A stretch of DNA of 64,000 nt, from assembly GCA_017792445.1 (NCBI GenBank), contig CP051232.1, positions 4,500,001 through 4,564,000 of the forward strand, in the 5' to 3' direction. The DNA comes from Maritimibacter sp. (GTDB lineage Bacteria > Pseudomonadota > Alphaproteobacteria > Rhodobacterales > Rhodobacteraceae). Under the pieces are notes generated by a model. That model had not been told where the DNA came from. It did no database searches and saw only the letters and a program-made list of their open reading frames with translations. Every line of letters starts with the position of its first letter. The stretch's first letter is position 1. The translations under genes and the position numbers were made by a program. This document shows positions 34,716 to 43,901 of the stretch, piece by piece.

Positions 34716-35545
34716 GCACCTCGTCCCTGCACACGCACCGCGAACTGGACGACATGCTTGGCACGCGGTGGCGCAAGCCGAAGCTGGTCAAGCAGACATG
34801 GCTGCGATGGGTCCTGTGGATCGGTCTTGTCACCTATCTGATCGCTGCCGTCCTGACGATCCCGGTGGACTGGAGCCGCGTCTACGAGGGGCTGGACCGG
34901 GGCTGGCAGTTCGTGCTGGCCTTCATGACGCCCGACTTCGTTACCCGCGCGGCGGACATCCGCGACGGCATGCTGGAATCGATCATCATGACCATCGCGG
35001 CCTCGGTGGTGGGCATCGCCATCTCGATTCCCATCGGACTGGGCGCCGCCCGCAACATCGCGCCGCTGCCGGTCTACATGATCTGCCGCGGCATCGTGGC
35101 GGTCAGCCGCGCGCTACAGGAAATCATCGTCGCGATCCTGCTGGTGGCGATCTTCGGCTTCGGTCCGCTGGCGGGTTTCCTGACCCTGTCCTTCGCGACC
35201 ATCGGCTTCCTGTCGAAGCTTTTGGCCGAGGACATCGAAAGCATGGACCGCGTGCAGGCAGAGGCGATCCGATCGTCGGGCGCAAGCTGGATGCAATGGA
35301 TTAATTATGGCGTCCAACCGCAAGTGATGCCAAGACTTATCGGTCTTTCGATGTATCGCCTGGATATCAACTTCCGCGAAAGCGCGATCCTTGGCCTTGT
35401 CGGCGCGGGCGGCATCGGGGCGACGCTGAACACCGCGTTCGACCGCTATGAATACGACACCGCCGCGGCCATTCTCATCATCATCATCGTGATCGTCATG
35501 GGGCTGGAATACCTATCCGGCCTGATCCGCGCGAGGGTTCAATAA
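34712..35545 (+). CDS. phnE: Phosphonate-type ABC transporter permease 1
   Basis: A 277-residue inner-membrane permease with a first helix near 33-50, five more helices, and the binding-protein-dependent transport motif in [24 protein letters not shown]. The sequence [16 protein letters not shown]-like region ([14 protein letters not shown]) near 230 is typical for PhnE. Start ATG 34712 is inside an ATGA overlap with phnC; stop and the next start share TAATG. Works with the second permease, PhnC and PhnD. Confidence 0.88.
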   Translation: MSTSSLHTHRELDDMLGTRWRKPKLVKQTWLRWVLWIGLVTYLIAAVLTIPVDWSRVYEGLDRGWQFVLAFMTPDFVTRAADIRDGMLESIIMTIAASVVGIAISIPIGLGAARNIAPLPVYMICRGIVAVSRALQEIIVAILLVAIFGFGPLAGFLTLSFATIGFLSKLLAEDIESMDRVQAEAIRSSGASWMQWINYGVQPQVMPRLIGLSMYRLDINFRESAILGLVGAGGIGATLNTAFDRYEYDTAAAILIIIIVIVMGLEYLSGLIRARVQ

Positions 35546-36363
35546 TGCCTGTCTACGAAACCGCGGGCAGCCCGCCGATCTGGCGCCGCCGCAACCGCAA
35601 TCAGGCGCTGGCCCACTGGGCGATGTGGCTGACCGGCACGGCGATCTTCGTCTATTGCTGGATGCAGATCTCGGGCGCGACCACGTGGTTCTTCGTCTGG
35701 GACGCGCCGCGTATCGCGGGCGACATCTGGGACCGGGCGACGCCGCCGAGGTGGGAATACATCACCCAGCTTGGCCGCCCGATCTGGGACACGCTGAACA
35801 TCGCGACGCTGGGCACCATAATCGCCCTGTGTTTCGCGGTGCCGGTCGCGTTCCTTGCCGCGCGCAACACCACGCCCTCGCGCTATATCGTCCGGCCCAT
35901 CGCGCTGCTGATCATCGTGTCGACCCGGTCGATCAACTCGCTGATCTGGGCGCTGCTGCTGATCGCGATCATCGGCCCCGGCGTCTTTGCCGGTGTCGTC
36001 GCCATCGCGATCCGGTCGATCGGGTTCTGCGCCAAGCTGCTGTACGAGGCCATCGAAGAGATCGACGAGACGCAGGTCGAGGCCATCACCGCCACCGGCG
36101 CCAGCCGCTGGCAGGTCATGGCCTATGGCATCGTCCCGCAGATCCTGCCCGCCTTCGCCGGCATCGCGGTGTTCCGCTGGGACATCAACATCCGCGAAAG
36201 CACCGTGCTGGGCCTTGTCGGCGCGGGCGGTATCGGGCTTCAACTGAACGCCTCGCTGAACGTGCTGGCATGGCCGCAGGTCAGCCTGATCCTGTTGGTG
36301 ATCCTTGCCGCCGTCGTGATCAGCGAATGGGTCTCGGCCAAGGTCCGGGGTGCGATCATTTGA
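35545..36363 (+). CDS. phnE: Phosphonate-type ABC transporter permease 2
   Basis: A 272-residue permease, homologous to but diverged from the preceding one. Seen: helix near 20-38, EAITATGASRWQVMAYGIVPQILP (the EAA coupling loop) and [15 protein letters not shown]. Having two separate PhnE genes is common in these transporters and gives a heterodimeric channel. Its start codon shares one base with the upstream stop (TAATG), so translation is coupled. The HAD phosphatase begins five bases after its stop. Confidence 0.88.
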   Translation: MPVYETAGSPPIWRRRNRNQALAHWAMWLTGTAIFVYCWMQISGATTWFFVWDAPRIAGDIWDRATPPRWEYITQLGRPIWDTLNIATLGTIIALCFAVPVAFLAARNTTPSRYIVRPIALLIIVSTRSINSLIWALLLIAIIGPGVFAGVVAIAIRSIGFCAKLLYEAIEEIDETQVEAITATGASRWQVMAYGIVPQILPAFAGIAVFRWDINIRESTVLGLVGAGGIGLQLNASLNVLAWPQVSLILLVILAAVVISEWVSAKVRGAII

Positions 36364-36368
36364 GACGG

Positions 36369-37265
36369 ATGACCGCCGAGGGCGCGCTGGCCGCCTACGA
36401 AGCCGCGCGCCCTCGCCTTCCCCGCGCCGCGCCCGGCGGCCCTGCCCGCAAGGCCGCCCATCTTGGCGAGATCGCCGAGGGCTTCGACGCGTTCCTGCTG
36501 GACGCTTTCGGCGTGCTGAACATCGGCGAGACGGCCATTCCCGGTGTCGCCGACCGGATCACCACCCTGCGCGGCGGCGGGCGGCCCGTCATGGTCCTGA
36601 CGAACGCCGCTTCGGTTCCGGCAGATGCGCTGGTCGAGAAATACGCCCGGCTGGGGTACGACTTCGACCCCGCAGAGGTCGTGTCCAGCCGTATGGTGTT
36701 GCTGGACGCGGTGCGCGCCGCCCCGGCCCGGCACTGGGGCGTGATGGCCCAACCGGACCTTCAGGGCGAGGATCTGTCCGGGCTCGACCTGACCTATCTG
36801 GGCGACGCTCCGGCGGGCTACGACGAGGCCGAGGCGTTCCTGTTCCTGGGCAGCGGCAGCTGGACCGAGGCGCGGCAGGACCGGCTGGAAACCGCGCTGC
36901 GCCGCCGTCCGCGACCTGTCTGGGTCGGCAATCCCGACCTTGTCGCACCGCGCGCCGACGGCTTCTCGGTCGAGCCCGGCTTTTACGCCCACCGCCTTGC
37001 CGCGATACCGGGGGTCGAGTTGCAGTTCTTCGGCAAACCCTTCCCCGGCATCTTCGAGCAGGCGCTGGAACGGATCCCGTCCTCGATCCCGCGCGGACGG
37101 GTTCTGATGGTCGGGGACAGCCTGCACACCGACGTTCTGGGCGCGCAAAGCGCCGGCGTCCGGTCGGCGCTGGTCACCGGCTACGGGTTCTCGGCCGGGA
37201 TCGCCTTGACGGACGCCATCGCCGCGACCGGGATCGCGCCGGACTACATGGTCGAACGCCCCTGA
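36369..37265 (+). CDS. HAD-superfamily phosphatase, class IIA (NagD-like)
   Basis: A 298-residue HAD hydrolase. Motif I FDAFLLDAFGVL near 44-55 keeps the nucleophile Asp in DAFG, a variant of DxDG found in this class; motif II VLTNAAS; motif III/IV FFGKPFPGIFEQAL and MVGDSLHTDVLGAQSAG. Class IIA caps act on small phosphate esters. Its position at the end of the PhnDCEE unit, with a 5-base gap, suggests it removes phosphate from an imported compound in the cytoplasm. Specific substrate unknown. ATG 36369 follows GACGG. Confidence 0.83.
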   Translation: MTAEGALAAYEAARPRLPRAAPGGPARKAAHLGEIAEGFDAFLLDAFGVLNIGETAIPGVADRITTLRGGGRPVMVLTNAASVPADALVEKYARLGYDFDPAEVVSSRMVLLDAVRAAPARHWGVMAQPDLQGEDLSGLDLTYLGDAPAGYDEAEAFLFLGSGSWTEARQDRLETALRRRPRPVWVGNPDLVAPRADGFSVEPGFYAHRLAAIPGVELQFFGKPFPGIFEQALERIPSSIPRGRVLMVGDSLHTDVLGAQSAGVRSALVTGYGFSAGIALTDAIAATGIAPDYMVERP

Positions 37266-37519
37266 CCGGGTTTTCGCACGCCGCCCAGCGCGGCCCGTCT
37301 TGCCCAGCCTCTTCCCGAAAAGACCCATAAACGCGGTCAACCGCGCAAAGCTTGTCGTGCGGACCGCGGCAACGCGCCAGACGGCCGCGCCAGCAGGCTT
37401 GGCCGCCGCGCAATCTCGTCTACCGCCCATATCAATCTGTCCGGATTTGGTGACTTCGTCGCTTGCAGGAATAGGTTCACCTGCCTGACTGACGAATCTC
37501 CCAAAAGGAACACCCTCCC

Positions 37520-38041
37520 ATGAGCCACGTTCGCGGCATAGAACACGTCGGCATCACTGTCCCCGATCACGCCAACGCCGTCGCGTTCCTCAAGGCGGCC
37601 TTCGGCGCGGAAGAGATCCTGTCCCAGACCGATGCGCACGGCGGCCCGTTCACCGCACAGGACGTGGGGCGGATGAACGGATTGCGCGCGGGGACGCGGA
37701 TGATGCACGTCTCGATCCTGCGGCTGCGCAACGGGGCCAATATCGAAGTCTTCGAGATCGACCGCCCCGGCGGCACGTCCGAGACCAATATCTCGGACCT
37801 CGGCATCAGCCACATCAGCATCAATGTCGACGACGTCGACGCCGTCGCCGACGCATTCACCGACGCGGGCGGAACCCTTCTTAGCAAGCCTTACGACCTT
37901 GGTCCGCCGGAAGACGGGCCGGGAAATCGCGGCGTTTTCGGGCGCACGCCCTGGGGCCTGCTGATCGAGATGCAGCAGTTCGCCTCTTCCCTCGACTACC
38001 TGCCCGGCGCATCGTCCGGTCGCTGGTTTCCGAAACCCTGA
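37520..38041 (+). CDS. VOC-family protein (glyoxalase/bleomycin resistance fold)
   Basis: A 173-residue two-module VOC protein: EHVGITVPDHANAVAFLKAAFG in the first half and GISHISINVDDVDAVADAFTDAGG in the second, with metal-ligand candidates His (IEHVG), Glu (EVFEID), His (ISHISI) and Glu (LLIEMQQF). It could be a dioxygenase, lyase or isomerase; the sequence does not say. GGAACACCCTCCC precedes ATG. The SDR follows 35 bases after its stop, probably in one unit. The 254 bases before it hold no clear gene. Confidence 0.72.
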   Translation: MSHVRGIEHVGITVPDHANAVAFLKAAFGAEEILSQTDAHGGPFTAQDVGRMNGLRAGTRMMHVSILRLRNGANIEVFEIDRPGGTSETNISDLGISHISINVDDVDAVADAFTDAGGTLLSKPYDLGPPEDGPGNRGVFGRTPWGLLIEMQQFASSLDYLPGASSGRWFPKP

Positions 38042-38076
38042 TGGCACGCGCCACGACAACCCATGCGAGGACACCC

Positions 38077-38778
38077 ATGACACTTGAAGGCAAAACGGTA
38101 CTGGTAATCGGTGGCAGCTCTGGCATCGGCTTCGGTACCGCCAAGGCGGCGCAGGACGCAGGCGCCGAAGTCACCATCGCCTCGCGCACGGCCGAGAAGG
38201 TTTCGTCCGCCGCCCGGAAACTGGGGGCCGAGGGCGTTACGCTCGACACCGGGGATGCGGCCGGGCTGGAGGCCTTGTTCGCGGCGCGCAGTTTCGACCA
38301 CGTATTCTGTTCCGCCGCCAGCACGAAGGTCGCCGCGGTACGCGAGCTGCCGCTTGAGGATGCCTATGGCTCGGTCGACTCGAAGTTCTGGGGCGCCTAC
38401 CGGGTCGCGCGTGCAGCGAATATCCGCGAGGGAGGCTCGTTGACGCTGGTTTCGGGCTTCCTGTCCGTGCGCCCCAAGGCGGGCGCCGCCATTCAGGGCG
38501 CGATCAACGCGGGGCTCGAAGGGCTGACCCGCGGGCTGGCGCTGGAATTCGCGCCGGTACGGGTCAACTGCATCTCGCCGGGGCTGGTGATGACCGAGAT
38601 GTACGACGGTCTGGAGGGCGACGGCCGGAAGGCCATGTTCGACGGCGCAGCGGCGCGCCTTCCGGTGGGCCGGGTCGGCACGCCCGAGGATGTGGCCGTG
38701 CAGGCGCTGGCGCTTATGACGAACCCCTACATGACCGGCACCACCATCTTCGTCGACGGCGGCGGCGCGATTGCCTGA
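38077..38778 (+). CDS. SDR-family protein lacking the catalytic Tyr and Lys
   Basis: A 233-residue short-chain dehydrogenase/reductase fold. The cofactor loop GGSSGIGFG and the NAG-like FCSAAS are present, then SLTLVSG for the catalytic Ser. Where YxxxK should stand the sequence reads GAAIQGAINAGLEGL: Tyr is replaced by Gln and Lys by Asn. The C-terminal FVDGG is intact. It therefore cannot work by the usual SDR mechanism; it may be a non-redox member. ATG 38077 lies six bases after GAGGA. Confidence 0.75.
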   Translation: MTLEGKTVLVIGGSSGIGFGTAKAAQDAGAEVTIASRTAEKVSSAARKLGAEGVTLDTGDAAGLEALFAARSFDHVFCSAASTKVAAVRELPLEDAYGSVDSKFWGAYRVARAANIREGGSLTLVSGFLSVRPKAGAAIQGAINAGLEGLTRGLALEFAPVRVNCISPGLVMTEMYDGLEGDGRKAMFDGAAARLPVGRVGTPEDVAVQALALMTNPYMTGTTIFVDGGGAIA

Positions 38779-38796
38779 TCCGACGACCTGACGGCG

Positions 38797-39699
38797 TCAG
38801 GTGGACAGCCCGGCACAGGCCTCGGCAAGGAAGTTCAGGAAGACACGCACCCGTGGCGAAAGCAGCCGACGGCCCGGATAAACGACCGTCAGCGTCACCG
38901 CGTTGACGTCGAACACCACGTGGCGGCCGATTTCCACCAACTCGCCACGGGCGATGTGGTCGCGGCAGTAATGCGCCGGCAGCGGCGCGATCCCCGCCCC
39001 GCCAAGCACGGCGGTGCGGACGACGAGCGGGTTGTTGACGTGGGCGATCCCCCGGTGAAGGTCCAGCGACACCGCCCGGCCGTCCTCGTGCACCGGCATC
39101 TGGTCGTTTCCATAGCGGGTCTCGCAGATCTGGACATGGGCACGGATGTCGGCGGCGGAATGGCCGATATCATGTGCGGCAAGGTAGGACGGGCTGGCGA
39201 CCCAGATCAGCTTTCCGGTGATCAGGGTCCGGGCGATCAACTCGCTGTCGTCCAGCGGCCCGACGGCAACCGCGAGATCGACCTGGTCGCGCAGCAGCGA
39301 CACCCCGTCGGGGGTCAGGATAAGATCCACGACGAGCTTGGGATAGGCTTTCTGCAGCCCCGCCAGCCGGGGCGCGACGACTTCCTGACAGAAGGCCGTC
39401 GGCAGCGCCACGGTGACGCGGCCGGTCGGTTCCGCCGTCATCCCCGCCATTGTCGCGTTCGTCTCGCGCACCTGATCCATGATCAACTGGGCCTGCCTGT
39501 AGAAGGTCTCGCCCTCGCTTGTCACCCTGAGGTTCCGAGAGTTCCGGTCCAGAAGACGCAGCCCCAAACCGTGCTCCAGCCGGGTGACCGCGTTGCTGAC
39601 GGTGGATTTGGGCATGCCGATCGCGTCGGCGGCGGCGGTGATCCCGTTGTGGTCGACCACCGCGACGAACACCGGCACGTCGTTCAGGCTCCAGCTCAT
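38797..39699 (-). CDS. LysR-family transcriptional regulator
   Basis: A 300-residue LysR regulator: helix-turn-helix LNDVPVFVAVVDHNGITAAADAIGMPKSTVSNAVTRLEHGLGLRLLDR, then the substrate-binding domain with EPTGRVTVALPTAF. Related to the CrgA/DmlR-type regulators. It is divergent from a TRAP transporter operon, with a palindromic T-N11-A site between them, so it probably controls that operon and itself. GGAAGGAG lies seven bases before ATG 39699, which settles the start over upstream in-frame options. Confidence 0.86.
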   Translation of the reverse strand: MSWSLNDVPVFVAVVDHNGITAAADAIGMPKSTVSNAVTRLEHGLGLRLLDRNSRNLRVTSEGETFYRQAQLIMDQVRETNATMAGMTAEPTGRVTVALPTAFCQEVVAPRLAGLQKAYPKLVVDLILTPDGVSLLRDQVDLAVAVGPLDDSELIARTLITGKLIWVASPSYLAAHDIGHSAADIRAHVQICETRYGNDQMPVHEDGRAVSLDLHRGIAHVNNPLVVRTAVLGGAGIAPLPAHYCRDHIARGELVEIGRHVVFDVNAVTLTVVYPGRRLLSPRVRVFLNFLAEACAGLST

Positions 39700-39754
39700 C
39701 GAAACGCTCCTTCCCGTCAGGTTCGGTCCGGCCAGCATAGCGACCGCGCCAGAT

Positions 39755-39772
39755 CGTTCAATAATCTGAACG
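39755..39772. promoter_or_regulatory. Palindromic LysR operator CGTTCA-N6-TGAACG
   Basis: Perfect inverted repeat with a six-base spacer that contains the LysR T-N11-A pattern (TTCAATAATCTGAA). It lies 56 bases upstream of the LysR start and 191 bases upstream of the TRAP binding protein, in a locally AT-rich stretch. Confidence 0.55.
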
Positions 39773-39962
39773 CAACGTCCATCACAGCCCAATTGTTCGC
39801 CTTACCGAAAGACGATAGCACCGTCGCGAACAGGAAATCCGGCATCGCGTGACTGCCGGATCAACGCGTCCGCTTAACCGGGGCGCCGCTGAACCATCGC
39901 CGCAGCCTTGTCAAAGCGGCCGGTTCCGAGACGACACGTCTACCCAACAGGGAGGAAACGCC

Positions 39963-40952
39963 ATGGGTATCTTCAACAAACTGACCGTCTCTGCGCTTGC
40001 AATTGGCCTTGGGGCCGGCACGGCATCCGCTGACGAACTGAAGCTTGCTGACTTTCAGCCCCCGACCCACTTCATCGTCGAAAAGGTCTATACCCCCTTC
40101 GCCGAAGCCGTCTCGGAGGCCACCGGCGGCGACGTGACCGTCGAAGTGTTCATGGGCGGCGAACTTGGACCGGGCCCTGCCGAGCAATACAACCGCGTGG
40201 TGGACGGCGTGGCCGACATCGCCTTCTCGCTGCCGGGCTACACGGCGTCGAACTTTCCCATGACGCTGCTCGCCGAACTGCCGGGCGTGATCGACGCCGA
40301 GACCGGAACACAGCAAATCGTCGAACACCTCGACATGCTGTCCGACGAGTACCGCCGCGTGCACCTTGTCGCGCTTTGGAACAACGCGCCGAACCTGCTG
40401 CTGATGGCCGAAAAGCCCGTCGAAACGCTCGACGACCTGTCGGGCCTGAACATCCGCGTGCCGTCGCGCAACGCCGGTCTGGTGGTGCAGGCGTGGGGGG
40501 CGAACCCGGTTTCGATGCCCGCCCCCGAGATTTACAACGCGATGCAGACTGGCGTGATCGACGGCGCGATGATCGACGCGACGACCCTGAACGCGTTCAA
40601 GCTGGCCGAAGTCACCACCTACGTGACGCAGGGCATGGACAGCACGATCTCCGAGTTCTTCATGATCATGAACCGCGACGTGTTCGCCGATCTCGACGCC
40701 AGCGCGCAGGACGCGATCACCGAAGCCGGCAAGCAGGCCGCCCTGAACGGCCACTCCGCATGGCAGACCGCGGCGGAAGGCGCCCTTGATGCGTTCGAGG
40801 CGACCGAGGGCAAACAGGTCATCACCCTGTCCGACGAAGAGGCAGCCCGGTTCAACGCCGCGTCCGAGGCCGTCGTCGCGCAGATCATCAGCGACGCCGA
40901 AGCCGAGGGCATCGCGGCTCAGGCGTATATCGACGCTCTGAAGGGCAACTGA
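39963..40952 (+). CDS. dctP: TRAP transporter substrate-binding protein (DctP family)
   Basis: A 329-residue periplasmic protein. Residues 1-23 are a Sec signal peptide ending in ASA. The mature protein has LADFQPPTHFIVEKVYTPFAEAV and the family's conserved Arg region LNIRVPSRNAGLVVQAWGANPVSMPAPEIYNAMQTGVIDGA, where the Arg normally binds the carboxylate of the ligand. It captures an organic acid for the DctQM permease. GGGAGGAAACGCC precedes ATG 39963. Operon order P-Q-M with 5- and -8-base spacings. Ligand unknown. Confidence 0.9.
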   Translation: MGIFNKLTVSALAIGLGAGTASADELKLADFQPPTHFIVEKVYTPFAEAVSEATGGDVTVEVFMGGELGPGPAEQYNRVVDGVADIAFSLPGYTASNFPMTLLAELPGVIDAETGTQQIVEHLDMLSDEYRRVHLVALWNNAPNLLLMAEKPVETLDDLSGLNIRVPSRNAGLVVQAWGANPVSMPAPEIYNAMQTGVIDGAMIDATTLNAFKLAEVTTYVTQGMDSTISEFFMIMNRDVFADLDASAQDAITEAGKQAALNGHSAWQTAAEGALDAFEATEGKQVITLSDEEAARFNAASEAVVAQIISDAEAEGIAAQAYIDALKGN

Positions 40953-40957
40953 GCCTC

Positions 40958-41479
40958 ATGCTCGCATCCACGCTTCGCGCCTGGTCGGTTTATACCGGCC
41001 GGGCCACCCTTGTCCTTGGCTGGGTCGCCGGACTGCTGCTGGTCCTGATGACCGCCCTGATCACGGCCGCCGTCATCATGCGCTATGCGGTCGGGCAACC
41101 GATCCTTGGCGTGAACGAGATCGTGCAACTGAACGCGGTCGCGCTTGCCATGCTGGCCCTGCCCTACGCCACCTACTCGGGCGCGCATGTGCGGGCCGAT
41201 ATCTTCGATCCCGCGCTTGGCCGCTGGGGCCGCTGGCTGGCCGACCTGCTGACCCGCGCCGTGACGGTCGGCGCGCTGTATTTCCTTGTGACCCGTGCTT
41301 GGGACAAGGCGCTGGACGCGCGCGAGTTCGGAGACGCGACGAACATGCTCAACCTGCCGATCTGGCCATTCTACGGGCTTATCGCGCTTGGCATGGCGCT
41401 GTGCATTCTCGTCTTCGTTCTGGAGTTCGCCACCATCCTGCTGACCGGTCACCCGAAGGGAGAACTCCCGAATGGCTGA
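40958..41479 (+). CDS. dctQ: TRAP transporter small permease (DctQ family)
   Basis: A 173-residue inner-membrane protein with four hydrophobic segments (near 15-35, 40-65, 85-105 and 130-155) and the family sequence VNEIVQLNAVALAMLALPYATYSGAHVRADI. It couples the binding protein to the large permease. It starts five bases after the dctP stop and overlaps dctM by eight bases. Confidence 0.88.
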   Translation: MLASTLRAWSVYTGRATLVLGWVAGLLLVLMTALITAAVIMRYAVGQPILGVNEIVQLNAVALAMLALPYATYSGAHVRADIFDPALGRWGRWLADLLTRAVTVGALYFLVTRAWDKALDAREFGDATNMLNLPIWPFYGLIALGMALCILVFVLEFATILLTGHPKGELPNG

Positions 41480-42776
41480 CCTTACGATCGGGCTGCTGGG
41501 TTTCGTCGCGCTGTTCGTCCTGATGGTGCTGCGCACGCCGGTCGCCTTCGCGATGCTGCTGACCGGCTTTTTCGGGACATGGCTGCTTGACGGCCTGCGC
41601 CGGGCCGGGGCGGTTCTGATGACCGAAACCTACTCTGCCGTCGCCAACTATTCCCTCATCGTGGTGCCGATGTTCATCCTTCTGGGCAACGTCGCATCGG
41701 AAAGCGGGTTCTCGCGCGGGCTGTACGATGCGGCCCACGCGTGGGTCGGCCGGTTCCGGGGCGGTCTGGCCTCGGCCTCGGTTATCGGCTGCGCCGCGTT
41801 CTCTGCCGTCTCGGGCTCGTCAGTGGCCACCGCCGTCACGATCGGCAAGGTCGCCCTGCCCGAGATGAAGCGTCTCGGCTACGGCGCGTCCCTGTCGACC
41901 GGCGCGATCGCGGCGGGTGGCACGCTGGGCTTCCTGATCCCGCCGTCCACCGGCTTCGTGATCTACGCGATCCTGACAGAAGAAAGCATCGGGCGGCTGT
42001 TCATGGCGGGTATCCTGCCGGGCCTGCTGATGATGGTGCTGTTCACGCTGGCGATCTGGATCGTCACGCTGCGGGACCCCGCCGCCGGGCCGCGCGGAGA
42101 GGCGGTGCCCTTCGCCCAGCGCTTCGCCCTTCTGTTCAAGGCGCTGCCCCTGATCGTCGTAATCGTGGTGTCCATCGGCGGCATCTACCTTGGCGTCTTC
42201 ACCCCGGTCGAAGCATCGGGCGTGGGCGCGGCGCTGACCATCGTGCTGGCCTTCGCAACCGGCAGCCTGTCGCTGTCTGGACTGCGGACCGCGGTGATGG
42301 CGACGGTTTCGACCTCGTCCATGCTGTACATGATCGTCATCGGCGCGAATGTCCTGAACCCGTTTCTTGCACTGACCGGGGTTCCCGCCGGGCTGGAGTC
42401 CGGGCTGGCCGCGCTGGGGCTTGGTCCGTATGGGACGCTGTTCGTGATCCTGCTGTCCTACGTGGTGCTGGGCATGTTCCTTGACGGCCTCGCCATGCTG
42501 GTGATCACGATCCCGATCTATTTTCCGGTCATCACCGCGCTTGGCTTCGATCCGATCTGGTTCGGCGTGGTCGCGGTGATCGTGATCGAGATGGGGATGA
42601 TCACGCCGCCCGTGGGACTTAACGTCTTCGTGGTCAGGAACGTGGCCGGAGACGTCTCGCTTGGGACCGTGTTCCGCGGCGTGACGCCCTTCCTGCTTGC
42701 GATGGTGGTCTGCCTGCTGCTGATCATCCTCGTGCCCGAGATCGCGCTTCTGATCCCCAACTCGATGTTCAACTGA
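41472..42776 (+). CDS. dctM: TRAP transporter large permease (DctM family)
   Basis: A 434-residue inner-membrane protein with about 12-14 helices. Diagnostic blocks: VVPMFILLGNVASESGFSRGLYDAAHAWVGRFRGGLASASVIGCAAFSAVSGSSVATAVTIGKVALPEMKRLGYGASLSTGAIAAGGTLGFLIPPS (quoted for its ends: VVPMFILLGN and GTLGFLIPPS) and VIEMGMITPPVGLNVFVV near the C-terminus. It is the sodium-dependent channel subunit. Overlaps dctQ by eight bases; ends 68 bases before the dioxygenase-like gene. Confidence 0.9.
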   Translation: MADLTIGLLGFVALFVLMVLRTPVAFAMLLTGFFGTWLLDGLRRAGAVLMTETYSAVANYSLIVVPMFILLGNVASESGFSRGLYDAAHAWVGRFRGGLASASVIGCAAFSAVSGSSVATAVTIGKVALPEMKRLGYGASLSTGAIAAGGTLGFLIPPSTGFVIYAILTEESIGRLFMAGILPGLLMMVLFTLAIWIVTLRDPAAGPRGEAVPFAQRFALLFKALPLIVVIVVSIGGIYLGVFTPVEASGVGAALTIVLAFATGSLSLSGLRTAVMATVSTSSMLYMIVIGANVLNPFLALTGVPAGLESGLAALGLGPYGTLFVILLSYVVLGMFLDGLAMLVITIPIYFPVITALGFDPIWFGVVAVIVIEMGMITPPVGLNVFVVRNVAGDVSLGTVFRGVTPFLLAMVVCLLLIILVPEIALLIPNSMFN

Positions 42777-42844
42777 CCGGTCCCGCCGCGGCGCGACGCG
42801 ACCGGCGGCGGGACATACCACAACGACAGACCGGAGGAACTACC

Positions 42845-43807
42845 ATGTCCGATCCCACCAATCCCAGCTTTGATCTTGCCCACCTTGGCCATGTCGAGAT
42901 GCTGACCGACCGTTTCGAGGACAGCCTCGGCTTCTTCACCCGCATCTACGGCCTGAAACTGTCCGGCCAGGACGAGACCTCGGCCTATCTGCGGGCGTGG
43001 GACGATTACGAGTACTGCACCCTCAAGCTGACCCGCGCGGAAACGACCGGGGTCGGCCACATCGGCTATCGCGCCGCATCGTCCGAGGCGCTGGACCGGC
43101 GGGTGGCCGCGATCAAGGCGTCGGGCTATGAGGTTCTGGGCTGGAACGAGGGCGACCTGTCGCACGGCCGGGCCTTCCGCTTTCAGGACCCGTTCGGCCA
43201 TGTCTTCGAGATCTACTATGACACCCGCTGGTACGAAGCGCAGGACGAGGCCGAGCGCGCCGCTCTCAAGAACACCGCCTCTGCGTTCGAGGGCGCGGCC
43301 CCCCGCCGGATCGACCACCTGAACCTTCTGTCCGAGGACGTCACCGAGTTCCGCCGCTTCATGGAAACCTGTCTTGGCAGCCGGGTGACCGAGTACATCA
43401 AGCTGGACAATGGCAGGTTGGGCGGGTGCTGGTTCACCGTGAACAACAAGACCTACGACCTCGCCTGCACCGAAGAGCACGGCGGCGGCAACGGGCGGCT
43501 GCACCATGTCACCTATGCAACCGACCAGCGCGAAGACATCCTGCGCGCCGCCGACATCTTCCTGCAGAACGGCGTCCACATCGAAACCGGCCCGCACAAG
43601 CACGCGATTCAGGGCACGTTCTTCCTGTACGTCTGGGAACCGGCCGGCAACCGGGTCGAGCTTGCCAACGCAGGCGCCCGGCTTGTCCTTGCGCCGGACT
43701 GGAAACCCGTCGAGTGGACGGAAGCCGACCGCAAGAAGGGGCAGGCCTGGGGTCTCAAGACGATCGAGAGCTTCCACACCCACGGCACCCCGCCCGTGCC
43801 GAAATAA
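42845..43807 (+). CDS. Extradiol (type I) ring-cleavage dioxygenase, catechol 2,3-dioxygenase-like VOC protein
   Basis: A 320-residue two-domain protein. The C-terminal domain has the three iron ligands in the usual order: His in IDHLNLL (H158), His in LHHVTYATD (H220/H221) and Glu in GNRVELANAG (E272), plus His in PHKHAIQG near 253, as in catechol 2,3-dioxygenases and biphenyl-diol dioxygenases. It would open an aromatic diol ring next to one hydroxyl. GGAGGAAC lies before ATG 42845. It follows the TRAP transporter, which may import its substrate. Exact substrate not known; a non-aromatic VOC activity cannot be excluded. Confidence 0.75.
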   Translation: MSDPTNPSFDLAHLGHVEMLTDRFEDSLGFFTRIYGLKLSGQDETSAYLRAWDDYEYCTLKLTRAETTGVGHIGYRAASSEALDRRVAAIKASGYEVLGWNEGDLSHGRAFRFQDPFGHVFEIYYDTRWYEAQDEAERAALKNTASAFEGAAPRRIDHLNLLSEDVTEFRRFMETCLGSRVTEYIKLDNGRLGGCWFTVNNKTYDLACTEEHGGGNGRLHHVTYATDQREDILRAADIFLQNGVHIETGPHKHAIQGTFFLYVWEPAGNRVELANAGARLVLAPDWKPVEWTEADRKKGQAWGLKTIESFHTHGTPPVPK

Positions 43808-43901
43808 ACGCCCGCGCGGCGCAGGCATCTTCCGTCCTGTGCTAAACCTGCGACGGAACTGCCGCGCCCGTGCGTTTAGGCCAAAAGACATGGAGATCTA
43901 C

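Noticed and set aside
35625-36368. Upstream extension of the HAD phosphatase frame into the permease gene
   Set aside because: It lies within the second PhnE gene and has no coding character; ATG 36369 gives a normal length.
43506-43901. Upstream extension of the DUF3500 protein
   Set aside because: It overlaps the dioxygenase gene and lacks a signal peptide; GGAG before ATG 43902 fits a normal secreted N-terminus.
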